NCBI GenBank assembly: GCA_028285755.1
Contig: JANQOQ010000008.1
Span: 629,399-693,398, forward strand
DNA from: Puniceicoccaceae bacterium
GTDB taxonomy: Bacteria > Verrucomicrobiota > Verrucomicrobiia > Opitutales > JAFGAQ01
Reading direction: 5' to 3'
DNA length: 64,000 nucleotides
In this document: one piece after another, positions 36,501 through 45,100 of the stretch
Layout of the letters: every line of letters starts with the position of its first letter
Position numbering within the stretch: position 1 is the first letter of the stretch
Translations under genes and position numbers: made by a program
Notes under the pieces: generated by a model
What the model was told of the DNA's origin: nothing
What the model saw: only the letters and a program-made list of their open reading frames with translations
Database searches by the model: none

Positions 36501-37405
36501 ACCGTTACCGTGATGCTGAACTGCAGGGAATACAGTTTACTGAAATCCTGGATGCGCTTGGATTGGATAGCTCCTTCCCGATCCAGAATTATCAAACGGT
36601 ATACGACTTATCCCTGGCTAATGTTCCCAGTGTTTTGAGGGATATTACCAATCCACGTCAGGATGATACGGATGGTGATGGCATATGGGATGAGATCGAT
36701 TGGGATCGTATCCAGAATATAAGCACTTTCGCGAATACCGTGGCTGAGGGAATGGAGATCGAGCTCGTTGCAAATCCCATTCCCGGTTGGCGTATTCTCG
36801 CGAACATCAGCCGTCAGGAGACTATTCAAAGTGATACGGCAAGGATTATGTCTGGTCTGATTGAAGGATATAATGCCAACTTGCAGGCATCTAGAATCGG
36901 TGAATTGCTCCAGGATCCTGATCTGACCGTTCAAATCAGAAATATAAATGAACTCTGGTTTGCGGGTCCTCTGGCAGATATCCGTGCGGCAACCGCGTTT
37001 GATGGCACTGTATCTAACGAGCAGCGCGAATGGCGATATAATTTCGTTAGCACGTATGAATTCCAGGAGGGAACCTTTCGCGGATTTTCTGTAGGCGGTG
37101 CCCTGCGTGGCGAAACCGAAGCCGCTACCGGGTATGCCTATATCCTCGAGGAAACTACCGGTGTGCCGATTCCGGACGTTAATCGCCCTTTCTACGATGA
37201 TGGGCTCTTCAGTGGGGATTTCTGGATGTCTTATAAGCGAAAGCTTTTCGATGATAAAATCGACTGGAAAATCCAGCTGAGAATCCGAAATTTGATTGGC
37301 GAAGATGATGATATCCCCGTTCGGACCAATCCCGATGGTCAGGTGGCTGTGATACGTATTCCTAACCCAAGAGTAGTAACCTTAACCAATACGTTTAGCT
37401 TCTAG
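33521..37405 (+). CDS. TonB-dependent receptor with N-terminal STN signalling domain
   Basis: The ATG at 33521 gives 1294 residues (a TTG one codon upstream is also open). There is a signal peptide (1-25), an STN domain (about 29-104), a linker, and then an odd internal hydrophobic stretch at 143-164 that looks like a second signal peptide preceded by Met134. The plug starts after LLLSPFVIESTEDVGYAATSTLAGTRIRSDLKDL, which is a TonB-box-like region, and the beta-barrel ends in the C-terminal Phe of NTFSF. No SusD gene is nearby. It should import glycan fragments and pass a signal via STN to FecR. Translocated substrate unknown. Confidence 0.93.
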   Translation: MRIHLQFYPLFYLCSLITLNFALANNENTLDFDIPKGDASETVRIFGAQSDKSIIYNRYDIEGITTHAVTGDFTPSEALRMMFLNTPLGFDHDLESDAFAIIRLEESSPKLSPIQTSGNSDESKNVNPNHNSSMKNNTEERGLVKLLAGLLTAITTVAPAISVAQEDDEENVLLLSPFVIESTEDVGYAATSTLAGTRIRSDLKDLGAAISVYTSQFLEDTGATDAGSLLSYTSNAEVGGNLGNFSGAGDHSNGRYLQPGARTNPQFNQRIRGLGQADLTRDYFLTAIPLDSFNTERVTISRGPNSLLFGIGNPGGVLNNSTKQAVHGNNFGEVSIRLDNYGTHRVTLDYNRTLIEDRLAVRFAVLDQNIKYKQDPAFEDTNRFYGTVNAVLFENADSDFLDPTRLRINAEVGDVTSLPVEIIPPSVAFHGWFEPIPANIQQFSAIRPASRVVSPSEGGTWQFQETYNPFEFNSESQINTNTHPSHFRLLNRIYNDPNATVADVGSGDGIQGYQGIMLWRSNLDTYGSAGLAGTPGVLAAGITDPNTPLRGRTVEYHTNSPYSEGYAIGFAVPTLQNTDIFDYRNKIYSGDTDRVERKFDAVNFALEQNFFNNRMGVEFAYDKQYYETFQDFHFSGGNGTSTTGPYDIYVSIAEYLPNGQPNPNLGRAYTRVSTPRTVYNEQEYETFRVTAFGELDFTGNDNFLKFLGRHRFTALYNDYSRDSFVRHNKMVLDSQQFDIGSAVQGNEINAVRRGVYTRVYTSDSLLGLSSIDEVRLSQINIPRPRAGDTYNVVYADHSSADAGRRIETGEVYIRDIIDFESMDRREIKAKAIAWQSYLLDEHIVGLVGIREDDTTSIQRANEDEVGFEPRNDSGLWNQDFTRLSNTPSLEESGQTVTWSIVARYPERWLGELPAGMDFQIQYAESENFNPIGLRSNALGQAVEQPTGTTKEYGFLLSLAEQKYSLRVNWFETSLNNIGVGGGTDVASAGYGIINRYRDAELQGIQFTEILDALGLDSSFPIQNYQTVYDLSLANVPSVLRDITNPRQDDTDGDGIWDEIDWDRIQNISTFANTVAEGMEIELVANPIPGWRILANISRQETIQSDTARIMSGLIEGYNANLQASRIGELLQDPDLTVQIRNINELWFAGPLADIRAATAFDGTVSNEQREWRYNFVSTYEFQEGTFRGFSVGGALRGETEAATGYAYILEETTGVPIPDVNRPFYDDGLFSGDFWMSYKRKLFDDKIDWKIQLRIRNLIGEDDDIPVRTNPDGQVAVIRIPNPRVVTLTNTFSF

Positions 37406-37448
37406 TTTTATCAAAATTTAGACCTAAACGGGGTAATAGTAACAACCA

Positions 37449-37506
37449 GGCAGTATCGTAAGAGCGAGTCATTCGACCTCCAAGTCTTGTCTCTTGCGGT
37501 ACTGCC
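37449..37506. other. Strong 16-bp inverted repeat between receptor and fucosidase genes
   Basis: Arms GGCAGTATCGTAAGAG (37449-37464) and CTCTTGCGGTACTGCC (37491-37506) pair in RNA over 16 positions, with only two G-U pairs. The loop is 26 nt. No T tract follows, so it is not a standard terminator on either strand. It lies 43 bp after the receptor stop and 50 bp before the GH95 start. It may be an mRNA processing or stability element that sets the ratio of receptor to enzymes, or a remnant palindromic element. Confidence 0.8.
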
Positions 37507-37556
37507 AAATTTCTCAAATCAGAGATATCCAAGGTTAACCAACAAAGTATCATAGA

Positions 37557-40028
37557 ATGAATATCAGGATGGTTTTTATGCTTTGCTTGCTGGCGTGGGC
37601 TGGAATAGCCACTGCCAATGAAGAATCCACAAACCAAAGATGGGGTGACGCCTACACACTTTGGTATGATGAACCCGCAGAGAAGTGGGTAGAGGCCTTG
37701 CCTCTGGGGAATGGCCGCTTAGGAGCCATGGTATTTGGCGGTGTAGAAAGCGAGCGTCTTCAGCTCAATGAGATTTCCCTGTGGAGTGGGCGTTATCAGG
37801 AGCCGCATGAGCAAAACAATATGGATGCTCATAAACACCTGCCAGAACTTCGGAAGTTGATGCTCAATGGGGAGTATATCAAGGCCCAGGAACTAGCAAC
37901 CCGGTATTTTACACACGACAATGCCGAAGGCAATCCAAAGGACTATGGCAGTGTCCAGACTTTGGGCGATTTAACCTTTGAATTTAACTATCCTGATGGG
38001 GAGATCCATAATTACCGGCGTTGGCTGGATATCGAGGAAGCAATTGCCGGGGTTTCTTTTAAAATCGATTCGGTTACCTACCAACGAGAGTATTTTGCCT
38101 CGAATCCTGACGAGCTCTTGGGAATGCGATTATCGGCGAGTGGAAAAGGGCAAATCAGCTTCACATTGGATCTTTCACGCGTCATTTGGGCTGAGACTAC
38201 TGCTGAGTCCGATAATACCTTAGTTATGCGGGGAACCGCGTCCGCGTTTACTCCTGAATTTGCGGAACAACACCCCGAGCTTATTTCGGGGATTGGTGAA
38301 GAAGGTTTTTCAATCGAAGGGCCTCAACCCGAGGATCTGGAATTTGAGGCGCAGGTTCATTTGAAGATCACAGGAGGTGATATTCAAAAAGAGGGGAACC
38401 AATTGGTTATAACCGGAGCGGATGAAGCAGAGCTATACCTCTTTGCGGAAACCGACTACGCGCTTGATTTTGAAAATCGTTTCAAAGGTGAAGATCCCCA
38501 TGTCAAAATACAGAGACAGCTTGCGCAGTCTATGGGGCGTAGCTATCAGGAGATACGGGAGCGCCATGTAGAGGATTATCAAAGCCTATTTAGTCGGGTA
38601 AAATTTGATGTGGAACCAACAGATCCTGCGGGATATCCAGCGACCAATGACCGCATCCCGAAAGGTTTGGAAGGCCTGAAGGATCAGTCGATGGTAGAAC
38701 TGCTATTTGATTTTGGACGCTATCTGATGATTGCCTCCAGTCGTGATGAGCGGGTGCCGCTGCATTCCCAGGGCATCTGGTCGGATGCCATCGTAGCGCC
38801 CTGGTTCGGGGACTATAAATCCAATATCAATTTTGAGATGTTTTACTGGATGGCTGAGATTGCCAATCTCAGCGAATGCCATGTTCCCATGCTCAATCTC
38901 ATTCAAATGTTGCCCAAACCCGGAGCTGCAACTGCAAAGGCTTACTTCGATTCGCCGGGCTGGACTTACAGTTTTACCACCAATATTTGGGGCATGACCG
39001 GGCCCGGCACAAAGACGGGGTGGGGCACTGACTTTTCAGTAAGCGGTTGGGTGTGCAAGCATCTCTGGGATCACTACGCCTTTACAGGTGATGTGGATTA
39101 TTTGCGTGAGGCGTATCCGACGATGCGGGGGGCTGCGGAATTTTACCTGCATGCAATGGTTCCGGATAATGACGGGTATCTGGTGATGATTCCCACTAAT
39201 TCAGCAGAAAATGCGTTTGTGCATAACGGTCGACACTTGACGGTCGTTCCAGGTTCGACGTATTCGCGGTCGATCATTGATGAGCTTTTTCGCAATGTCA
39301 TCGCGGCATCTGAGATACTGGGAATTGATGATGAATTCCGGGAACAACTTGTTGAGGTTAAAGGCAAAATACGTCCGCCTCAAATTGGGAGTCAGGGGCA
39401 AATTCTGGAATGGAATGAGGAATTTGAGGAGGTTAACGCCCAGCACCGACATCTTTCGCACCTTTTTGCGATGCATCCCGGAACCACGCTATCACCGCTG
39501 CGCACGCCAGAACTCGCAGATGCCGTGCGTCAGACTTTGGCGATTCGCGGGGACGAAGGCACAGGCTGGTCCCTGGCGTGGAAGATCAACCTATACGCGC
39601 GTTTACTTGACGGGGATTATGCCTACAGGATCGCGAGCCGCCTAATACGCCAACCGGACACAGGCGGCGGTAGAGGCGGTGTCTACCCGAATCTTTTTGA
39701 TGTGCACCCGCCGTTCCAGATCGATGGCAACTTGGGTTACGTTTCCGGTATTATTGAAATGCTCTTACAGAGCCATCTGCAAGAGGGTGATGCCTATGTC
39801 CTGCATCTTCTGCCGGCACTGCCATCCATTTGGCCGCAGGGAAGTATTACCGGGATACGGGCACGTGGCGGATTTGAGGTGGATTTAGTATGGGAGGATC
39901 ATGTCCTTAAGGAGTATACAGTGCATTCTCTAAATGGGAATCCGGCGGTCATCCGTATTGGTGAAGAGACTCAGCTTATCCAACTAAAAAAAGGCGAAAC
40001 CAGAACCTTTGAATTGAAAGGGCAATAA
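37557..40028 (+). CDS. GH95-family glycosidase (alpha-L-fucosidase or alpha-L-galactosidase)
   Basis: The 823-residue protein begins with a signal peptide (FMLCLLAWAGIATA). The family N terminus LWYDEPAEKWVEALPLGNGRLGAMVFGG follows. The (alpha/alpha)6 barrel shows SQGIWSDAIVAPWFGDYKSNINFEMFYW with the two catalytic Asn of the NIN motif, the SAENAFV segment with the general-acid Glu, and PPFQIDGNLG with the family Asp. GH95 enzymes invert alpha-1,2-linked fucose or L-galactose. It is coupled to the next sulfatase by a 1-bp stop/start overlap, so fucose and sulfate removal probably go together. Confidence 0.94.
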   Translation: MNIRMVFMLCLLAWAGIATANEESTNQRWGDAYTLWYDEPAEKWVEALPLGNGRLGAMVFGGVESERLQLNEISLWSGRYQEPHEQNNMDAHKHLPELRKLMLNGEYIKAQELATRYFTHDNAEGNPKDYGSVQTLGDLTFEFNYPDGEIHNYRRWLDIEEAIAGVSFKIDSVTYQREYFASNPDELLGMRLSASGKGQISFTLDLSRVIWAETTAESDNTLVMRGTASAFTPEFAEQHPELISGIGEEGFSIEGPQPEDLEFEAQVHLKITGGDIQKEGNQLVITGADEAELYLFAETDYALDFENRFKGEDPHVKIQRQLAQSMGRSYQEIRERHVEDYQSLFSRVKFDVEPTDPAGYPATNDRIPKGLEGLKDQSMVELLFDFGRYLMIASSRDERVPLHSQGIWSDAIVAPWFGDYKSNINFEMFYWMAEIANLSECHVPMLNLIQMLPKPGAATAKAYFDSPGWTYSFTTNIWGMTGPGTKTGWGTDFSVSGWVCKHLWDHYAFTGDVDYLREAYPTMRGAAEFYLHAMVPDNDGYLVMIPTNSAENAFVHNGRHLTVVPGSTYSRSIIDELFRNVIAASEILGIDDEFREQLVEVKGKIRPPQIGSQGQILEWNEEFEEVNAQHRHLSHLFAMHPGTTLSPLRTPELADAVRQTLAIRGDEGTGWSLAWKINLYARLLDGDYAYRIASRLIRQPDTGGGRGGVYPNLFDVHPPFQIDGNLGYVSGIIEMLLQSHLQEGDAYVLHLLPALPSIWPQGSITGIRARGGFEVDLVWEDHVLKEYTVHSLNGNPAVIRIGEETQLIQLKKGETRTFELKGQ

Positions 40029-41494
40029 TGAGCGAACTTAAACCCACTATTAATCAACTTATCGTCGCTCTATTTGTAGGGTTATTCCCTCTGTTGGGTT
40101 TGAATGCCGAAAAGCCGAATGTGCTTTTCATCGCGATTGATGATTTAAACGACTACGTGGGTTGCATGGAGGGTGCAGTGAGTGCGCCGACCCCTTATAT
40201 CGATCGATTGGCTTCGGAAGGCACGCTTTTTATGAATGCCCATTGTCAGGCTCCGATCTGTGGCCCATCGCGGGCAAGCATCATGACAGGTTTACTGCCA
40301 AGCTCGAATGGTATCTACCTGCACATCAATGATAACGACATCAAGCAGGGGAACGATGCGGTCGCGCAGACGACCTTCATGCCTGATTACTTCGAGCAGC
40401 ATGGCTACAAGACCATGGCTGTGGGCAAAATCTACCACAACGGGGATAGAGCGGAAACGTTTGATGAATATGGCGGTATGTTTGAGGGGCATGGGCCCCG
40501 CCCAAAAGAGAGGATCAACTATGATCCCAGCAAATTACCCCACAAAAGAGGCGGCACATCCACGGATTGGGGTGTTTATCCCGAGCATGATCACCTGATG
40601 CCAGATTATAAATGCGCTGAATGGGCGGTAGAAAAGCTGGGCGAGAAGCATGATAAACCCTTCTTTCTGGGTGTGGGTTTCTTAAGGCCTCATGTGCCCT
40701 GGTATGTGCCACAGGTATGGTTTGATAAAATAAATATGCATCAATATGAGATGCCCCCTTATTTGCCCAATGATTTGGATGATGTTCCTGAAATGGGAAA
40801 GGCAGTAGCCGATGTGCCGCAGATGCCAACCACTGAAGAGCTTTTGTTTGCCGATGAATGGAAGGATTTGCTGCATGCGTATCTCGCGAGTACGGCATTT
40901 CTGGATGCCCAAATCGGTAAAGTTCTGGATGCACTGAAAGAATCAGAGTACGCTCAGAATACGATTGTTGTATTATGGTCCGACCATGGCTACCATATTG
41001 GAGAGAAAAGCCGAATAGCCAAAATGTCTCTCTGGGAGAGGGACAGCCGGGTGGTGCTCATCATCAAAGAACCCGGAGGTAAAAGTAATCAAAAGTCTCC
41101 TGCACCCGTCCAACTACTGGATATGTATCCGACGTTGCTGGAGTTGTGTGGACTGCCGGAATACCCGCTTGCAGAAGGGAATTCTCTCCTCCCATTACTA
41201 AAGAATCCGAAAGCTCCGTGGGAGCATCCTGCCCTGGTATTTTATGGGAAGGGGAATATCGCTGTGCGGGATGAGCGCTACCGCCTTATTCAGTATGAGG
41301 ATGGTTCCCAGGAGTTCTATGATCTCTGGGAAGACCCGAATGAATGGGTGAATCTGGCGAAACATAAGGAGCATCAGCAGAGGATTAAGCTGCTGCAAAA
41401 AGCCATTCCTGGCGAATGGGCACCTCAACATAAAGAGACCCTCTACTATGGCGTAAATGCCTATTTCTCCGAAAGGACCCAACAATTTCGCTAA
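40028..41494 (+). CDS. Sulfatase, iduronate-2-sulfatase-like (S1 family)
   Basis: ATG at 40028 overlaps the GH95 stop (TAATG). A hydrophobic signal (residues 8-26) precedes LFIAIDDLNDYVG with the metal Asp pair. The formylglycine motif is C78-G-P-S-R82. The segment FFLGVGFLRPHVPWYVP places it in the same branch as the protein at 25905. SDHGYHIGEKSRIAKMSLWE carries the late metal ligands. At 488 residues it is complete. Co-translation with GH95 suggests they act on the same fucose-containing, sulfated chain. The position of the sulfate is unknown. Confidence 0.95.
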   Translation: MSELKPTINQLIVALFVGLFPLLGLNAEKPNVLFIAIDDLNDYVGCMEGAVSAPTPYIDRLASEGTLFMNAHCQAPICGPSRASIMTGLLPSSNGIYLHINDNDIKQGNDAVAQTTFMPDYFEQHGYKTMAVGKIYHNGDRAETFDEYGGMFEGHGPRPKERINYDPSKLPHKRGGTSTDWGVYPEHDHLMPDYKCAEWAVEKLGEKHDKPFFLGVGFLRPHVPWYVPQVWFDKINMHQYEMPPYLPNDLDDVPEMGKAVADVPQMPTTEELLFADEWKDLLHAYLASTAFLDAQIGKVLDALKESEYAQNTIVVLWSDHGYHIGEKSRIAKMSLWERDSRVVLIIKEPGGKSNQKSPAPVQLLDMYPTLLELCGLPEYPLAEGNSLLPLLKNPKAPWEHPALVFYGKGNIAVRDERYRLIQYEDGSQEFYDLWEDPNEWVNLAKHKEHQQRIKLLQKAIPGEWAPQHKETLYYGVNAYFSERTQQFR

Positions 41495-41529
41495 CCCCCC
41501 CTAATCCACTAACAAGGCCTATTTTTACT

Positions 41530-43098
41530 ATGATGATTTTATTAAGAACTCTAAAAACTACCGCTTTATTCCTGGTAATGACCCTTTCAATGATAGCCCA
41601 ACAAACCGTCGAGCAATGGCACCAATTTGACCTCTTGTTTGATTCGCCCATTGAGTATTCAAACCCCTTTATGGAGGTTGGGATAACTGCCACATTTGAG
41701 GGCCCGGGAGGCGAGGTCCTGACCATTCCTGGGTTTTATAAAGGCGGAAATAACTGGGTAGTGCGTTTTGCACCTACCCAGATTGGAGAATGGTCATATA
41801 CGACTGTTTCAGAAGATCCACAACTTGGTGGTCAGACGGGCAAGCTACTCTGTGTTAAGAATAATCATCAAAATGTGCATGGGCGATTGATGATCGATGA
41901 GCAGAACAAGCGCCACTTCAAGTATGAAGATGGCAGCCGGTTTTTCCTTATGGGAGCTGAGATTAATTGGTTGGCCCTTATTGATATGCAAGATCCTGAT
42001 CTGGTGAAAACCCGGCAGATAATCGATATGTATGCAGACCGGGGATTTAATACGGTGCTTATCAATGCATATACCAATGATACAACCTGGCGAAGAGGGA
42101 AAACGGAGGACGAGGACTGGGGGCCGCCACCTCTGCATGCCTGGCCCGGCTCACCGGATAATTACGATTTTTCAAAACTCAATCCTGAGTATTGGGAGCA
42201 TTTTGATAAGGTTATGGACACCCTCTTTGAAAAGGGGATGGTCGCTTATATCTATTTTAAGGTCTACAATAAGCTCGTGGATTGGCCTGAAAAAGGGTCT
42301 AAGTATGACGAGCTATATTTCTCCTACATTGTAGCGCGTTATCAGGCATACCCGGGTATCATATGGAGCTTTTCCAAGGAATCCTATTACGAGCCGGATC
42401 ATGACTACATCCTTAAAATGCTCGATCTAATCGCATCGCAGGATGCCTACGATCGCCTGATAACAACGCACGATGATAATGGGCGTGGCAAGGACTTTGC
42501 ATTTGATGGTGAATATGGCCAGATATTGAACTTTTACACTGATCAGACCCAACGGGATGTTCATAATAACACCTTTGAGGATTATCTGCGTAAAGAATGG
42601 CCTATCAGCAACATGGAGCCGGGCTATCAGAGGGGTAATGACGGCACCAACACTTACGGGGGTGACAATATTTCTCCCGAGAGGCTGGTAAAGCGTATCT
42701 ATGAGGTTATCATGGCGGGAGGCTATGCTACCTACTACTACACCTGGCATGCATGGGATGTGGTGAGAACTGCGGAGGAGCCTGAGAACCTAGTGTATTA
42801 CCAGTATCTCACTGAGTTCTTTGGCAAAACCCAATGGTATGCAATGGCTCCGGCTGATGAGCTGATTCGTGGCTCAGAAAATCACTGTCTCGCGAATGCC
42901 GGATCGGAATATATCATATACCTGGGGAATGGGGGCAGTGCCCCATTAACCTTGGAAGGCGTATCCGGCCACCTCCAGGGCACCTGGATGAATGCCTACA
43001 CAGGGGAGACGCGGGAATACGTTGGGATCTCAAATGGTACCAATCTGCTTAACTCACCCTGGAGTGATACCCCTTCGTTACTCTGGATTCGTAAATAA
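41530..43098 (+). CDS. DUF5060/DUF4038 secreted glycoside hydrolase-like protein
   Basis: A signal peptide (about residues 1-23) leads to a DUF5060 beta-sandwich (SNPFMEVGITATFEGPGGE ... VVRFAPTQIGEWSYTTVS) and a DUF4038 (apiosidase-like) TIM barrel from FKYEDGSRFFLMGAEINW. Acidic residues in IIWSFSKESYYEPDH could be catalytic (a Glu after strand 4). A C-terminal beta domain with ANAGSEYIIYLGNGG follows. This family includes sugar-releasing TIM-barrel hydrolases, but most members are uncharacterised. It lies 35 bp after the sulfatase, in the same operon. Confidence 0.85.
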   Translation: MMILLRTLKTTALFLVMTLSMIAQQTVEQWHQFDLLFDSPIEYSNPFMEVGITATFEGPGGEVLTIPGFYKGGNNWVVRFAPTQIGEWSYTTVSEDPQLGGQTGKLLCVKNNHQNVHGRLMIDEQNKRHFKYEDGSRFFLMGAEINWLALIDMQDPDLVKTRQIIDMYADRGFNTVLINAYTNDTTWRRGKTEDEDWGPPPLHAWPGSPDNYDFSKLNPEYWEHFDKVMDTLFEKGMVAYIYFKVYNKLVDWPEKGSKYDELYFSYIVARYQAYPGIIWSFSKESYYEPDHDYILKMLDLIASQDAYDRLITTHDDNGRGKDFAFDGEYGQILNFYTDQTQRDVHNNTFEDYLRKEWPISNMEPGYQRGNDGTNTYGGDNISPERLVKRIYEVIMAGGYATYYYTWHAWDVVRTAEEPENLVYYQYLTEFFGKTQWYAMAPADELIRGSENHCLANAGSEYIIYLGNGGSAPLTLEGVSGHLQGTWMNAYTGETREYVGISNGTNLLNSPWSDTPSLLWIRK

Positions 43099-43119
43099 TC
43101 AAACTCACTTCTTCTCACT

Positions 43120-44997
43120 ATGATTCAATTTAGATCAATAATTAACAAGAATTTAGTTCTGCAGATGATAACGTTGGTAGCGTTTTTACTGGCCAGTAAT
43201 GCTATGTCAGCCCGGCAGATCCTATCTGTTGAGGACTTTGGATTACTGCCCAATACCCGGGAGAATGCGGTGCCCTATGTGAAGAAAGCCATAGAAGCGT
43301 GCCGGGAGGTTGAAAACGCGGTTCTGTTCTTCCCGGAAGGGCGCTATGATTTCTGGCCGGACGGATGCGAGCGCGTGCAATTCCTTCCTAAATTCGCGAG
43401 GGTGAAAGAGCCGAATGCGCCCATCGGTATATTCATCGATAATATGGATAACCTTACGATCGATGGAAATGGTTCTGAGTTTATTTATCATGGTAATATG
43501 ATGTCAATCGGTGTTCAGAATTCCCGGAATACCATCTTAAAGAACTTCACGATCGACTGGGACCGTCCCTTTATCTCACAAGCAACCGTTGAGGCGGTCA
43601 CGGATAAGTATATTGATATCCGGGTAGATGCCTGTGAGTACCCATACGTCATTGAGGATGAGGTTTTGTATTTTACCGGTGAGGGATGGAAGAGTCAGGC
43701 CGCCCATCACTGTCTGTTTGATAAGGACAGAATGGAAATCGTCTATCGCACACGGGATTTTGCCCTGGGCGAAATGGGCGACTTCAAGGCGATTGAGCAT
43801 GAACCAGGCAAAATACGTCTTTCTGGTGACATCATCTACAAGCCGGAGATCGGGACCTATATCGCGTTCTACAATGTGCGCCAATATTATCTGGGCATTG
43901 GCCTGAAGCGTAACCAAAACACAACTATCGAAGATATCACGATACACCACGCACCGGGAGTGGGTGTGTATACGTTCTTCTGTGATGGGGTGACCCTGCG
44001 CCGTACGAACATTTCAGTGAATGAAGCCAAGGGGCGTGTATTTAGCACTCTTGCGGATGCAACCTATTTCGTTAATAATAAAGGGCTGCTGACTATCGAA
44101 GATTGCCATCATACCGGGCAGACGGATGACTGGGCTAACTTTCGAGGCACCTACACTCTGGTTGAGAAGATTACCGGAAAAAATGCAGTCTATTCAAAGC
44201 ACAAGCGGGATTCTGCAGATGAATATTATTATGCCGGGGATGTAGTAAGCCTTGTGGATACTTCCAAAATGCAGCGCAGAGGCTCCAGAGTTGTGGAGAG
44301 CGTGACGCTTTTGGAATCGGGTAATACCGAGATCGTTTTCACTGAGCCTTTACCCGATTACTTGGAGGAGGGATTCGCCCTCGAAAACATGACCTGGACA
44401 CCGGAAGTGGTAGTGCGAAACTGTACGATTCCCAAGCGTAACCGTGCTCGGGGGATACTCATCTCGACTCCCAAAAAATCGATTATCGAGAATAATTACT
44501 TCAGGACGGCGGGGACTGCCATTCTGGTAGAGGGGGATCTGGATGTGTGGTTTGAAGCAGGATCGATCGGTGATCTCGTCATTCGCAACAATGTATTTGA
44601 GAATTGCCTGACATCAGGTTCATCCGGGGGTACACAGTGGGAGTGGGGTGAGGCAGTCATAACGATAACGCCCTCGCATAAGCCGGGCAGTGCAGATGAG
44701 AAACCCTACCATCAGAATATCATCATCGAAAACAATACTATCAATACCTTTGATGTTCCGCTCGTTCGGGCAAGATCGGTAGAGAATCTGCAGTTCATTA
44801 ACAATGAGATCAATCGAACCTACGACTATGAACCCTTTGCCTGGCAGAAGACTAGTTTTCTGTTGGACGGATGCAGGGATGTAATGATTGGTGGTAATAC
44901 TATCTCTGAACAATATGGGGTATTATCCATAAAAACGGACCACATGAAGAAAAGTGATGTTACGATCCTGGAAGACCCATTTATTGATCATCTGTAA
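43120..44997 (+). CDS. GH110-like alpha-1,3-galactosidase (parallel beta-helix)
   Basis: A signal peptide (about residues 1-30) is followed by VEDFGLLPNTRENAVPYVKKAIEAC and a right-handed beta-helix with repeated NT/N-ladder turns (the SRNTILKNFTIDWDRPFIS segment, then RNTTIEDITIHHAPGVGVYTF and later RNNVFENC). This fits GH110, whose members release terminal alpha-1,3-galactose, including from carrageenan fragments. A pectate-lyase-like or other beta-helix hydrolase is the alternative. It is the last gene of the GH95 operon, 21 bp after the DUF4038 gene. Confidence 0.78.
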   Translation: MIQFRSIINKNLVLQMITLVAFLLASNAMSARQILSVEDFGLLPNTRENAVPYVKKAIEACREVENAVLFFPEGRYDFWPDGCERVQFLPKFARVKEPNAPIGIFIDNMDNLTIDGNGSEFIYHGNMMSIGVQNSRNTILKNFTIDWDRPFISQATVEAVTDKYIDIRVDACEYPYVIEDEVLYFTGEGWKSQAAHHCLFDKDRMEIVYRTRDFALGEMGDFKAIEHEPGKIRLSGDIIYKPEIGTYIAFYNVRQYYLGIGLKRNQNTTIEDITIHHAPGVGVYTFFCDGVTLRRTNISVNEAKGRVFSTLADATYFVNNKGLLTIEDCHHTGQTDDWANFRGTYTLVEKITGKNAVYSKHKRDSADEYYYAGDVVSLVDTSKMQRRGSRVVESVTLLESGNTEIVFTEPLPDYLEEGFALENMTWTPEVVVRNCTIPKRNRARGILISTPKKSIIENNYFRTAGTAILVEGDLDVWFEAGSIGDLVIRNNVFENCLTSGSSGGTQWEWGEAVITITPSHKPGSADEKPYHQNIIIENNTINTFDVPLVRARSVENLQFINNEINRTYDYEPFAWQKTSFLLDGCRDVMIGGNTISEQYGVLSIKTDHMKKSDVTILEDPFIDHL

Positions 44998-45048
44998 GTT
45001 CGAAATTACTATACGAATCATTCCCAAGATAGGACTTTAATTCCCAAC

Positions 45049-45075
45049 AAATCAGTCTGTAGCTTCCGCTGATTT
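45049..45075. terminator. Possible bidirectional hairpin terminator
   Basis: The arms AAATCAG (45049-45055) and CTGATTT (45069-45075) form a 7-bp stem with a 13-nt loop between the convergent GH110-like and sulfatase genes. The stem is AT-rich and has only weak flanking T or A runs, so termination strength is doubtful. Confidence 0.35.
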
Positions 45076-45100
45076 AATTGGAAGTTATTCATCTGTCAGG

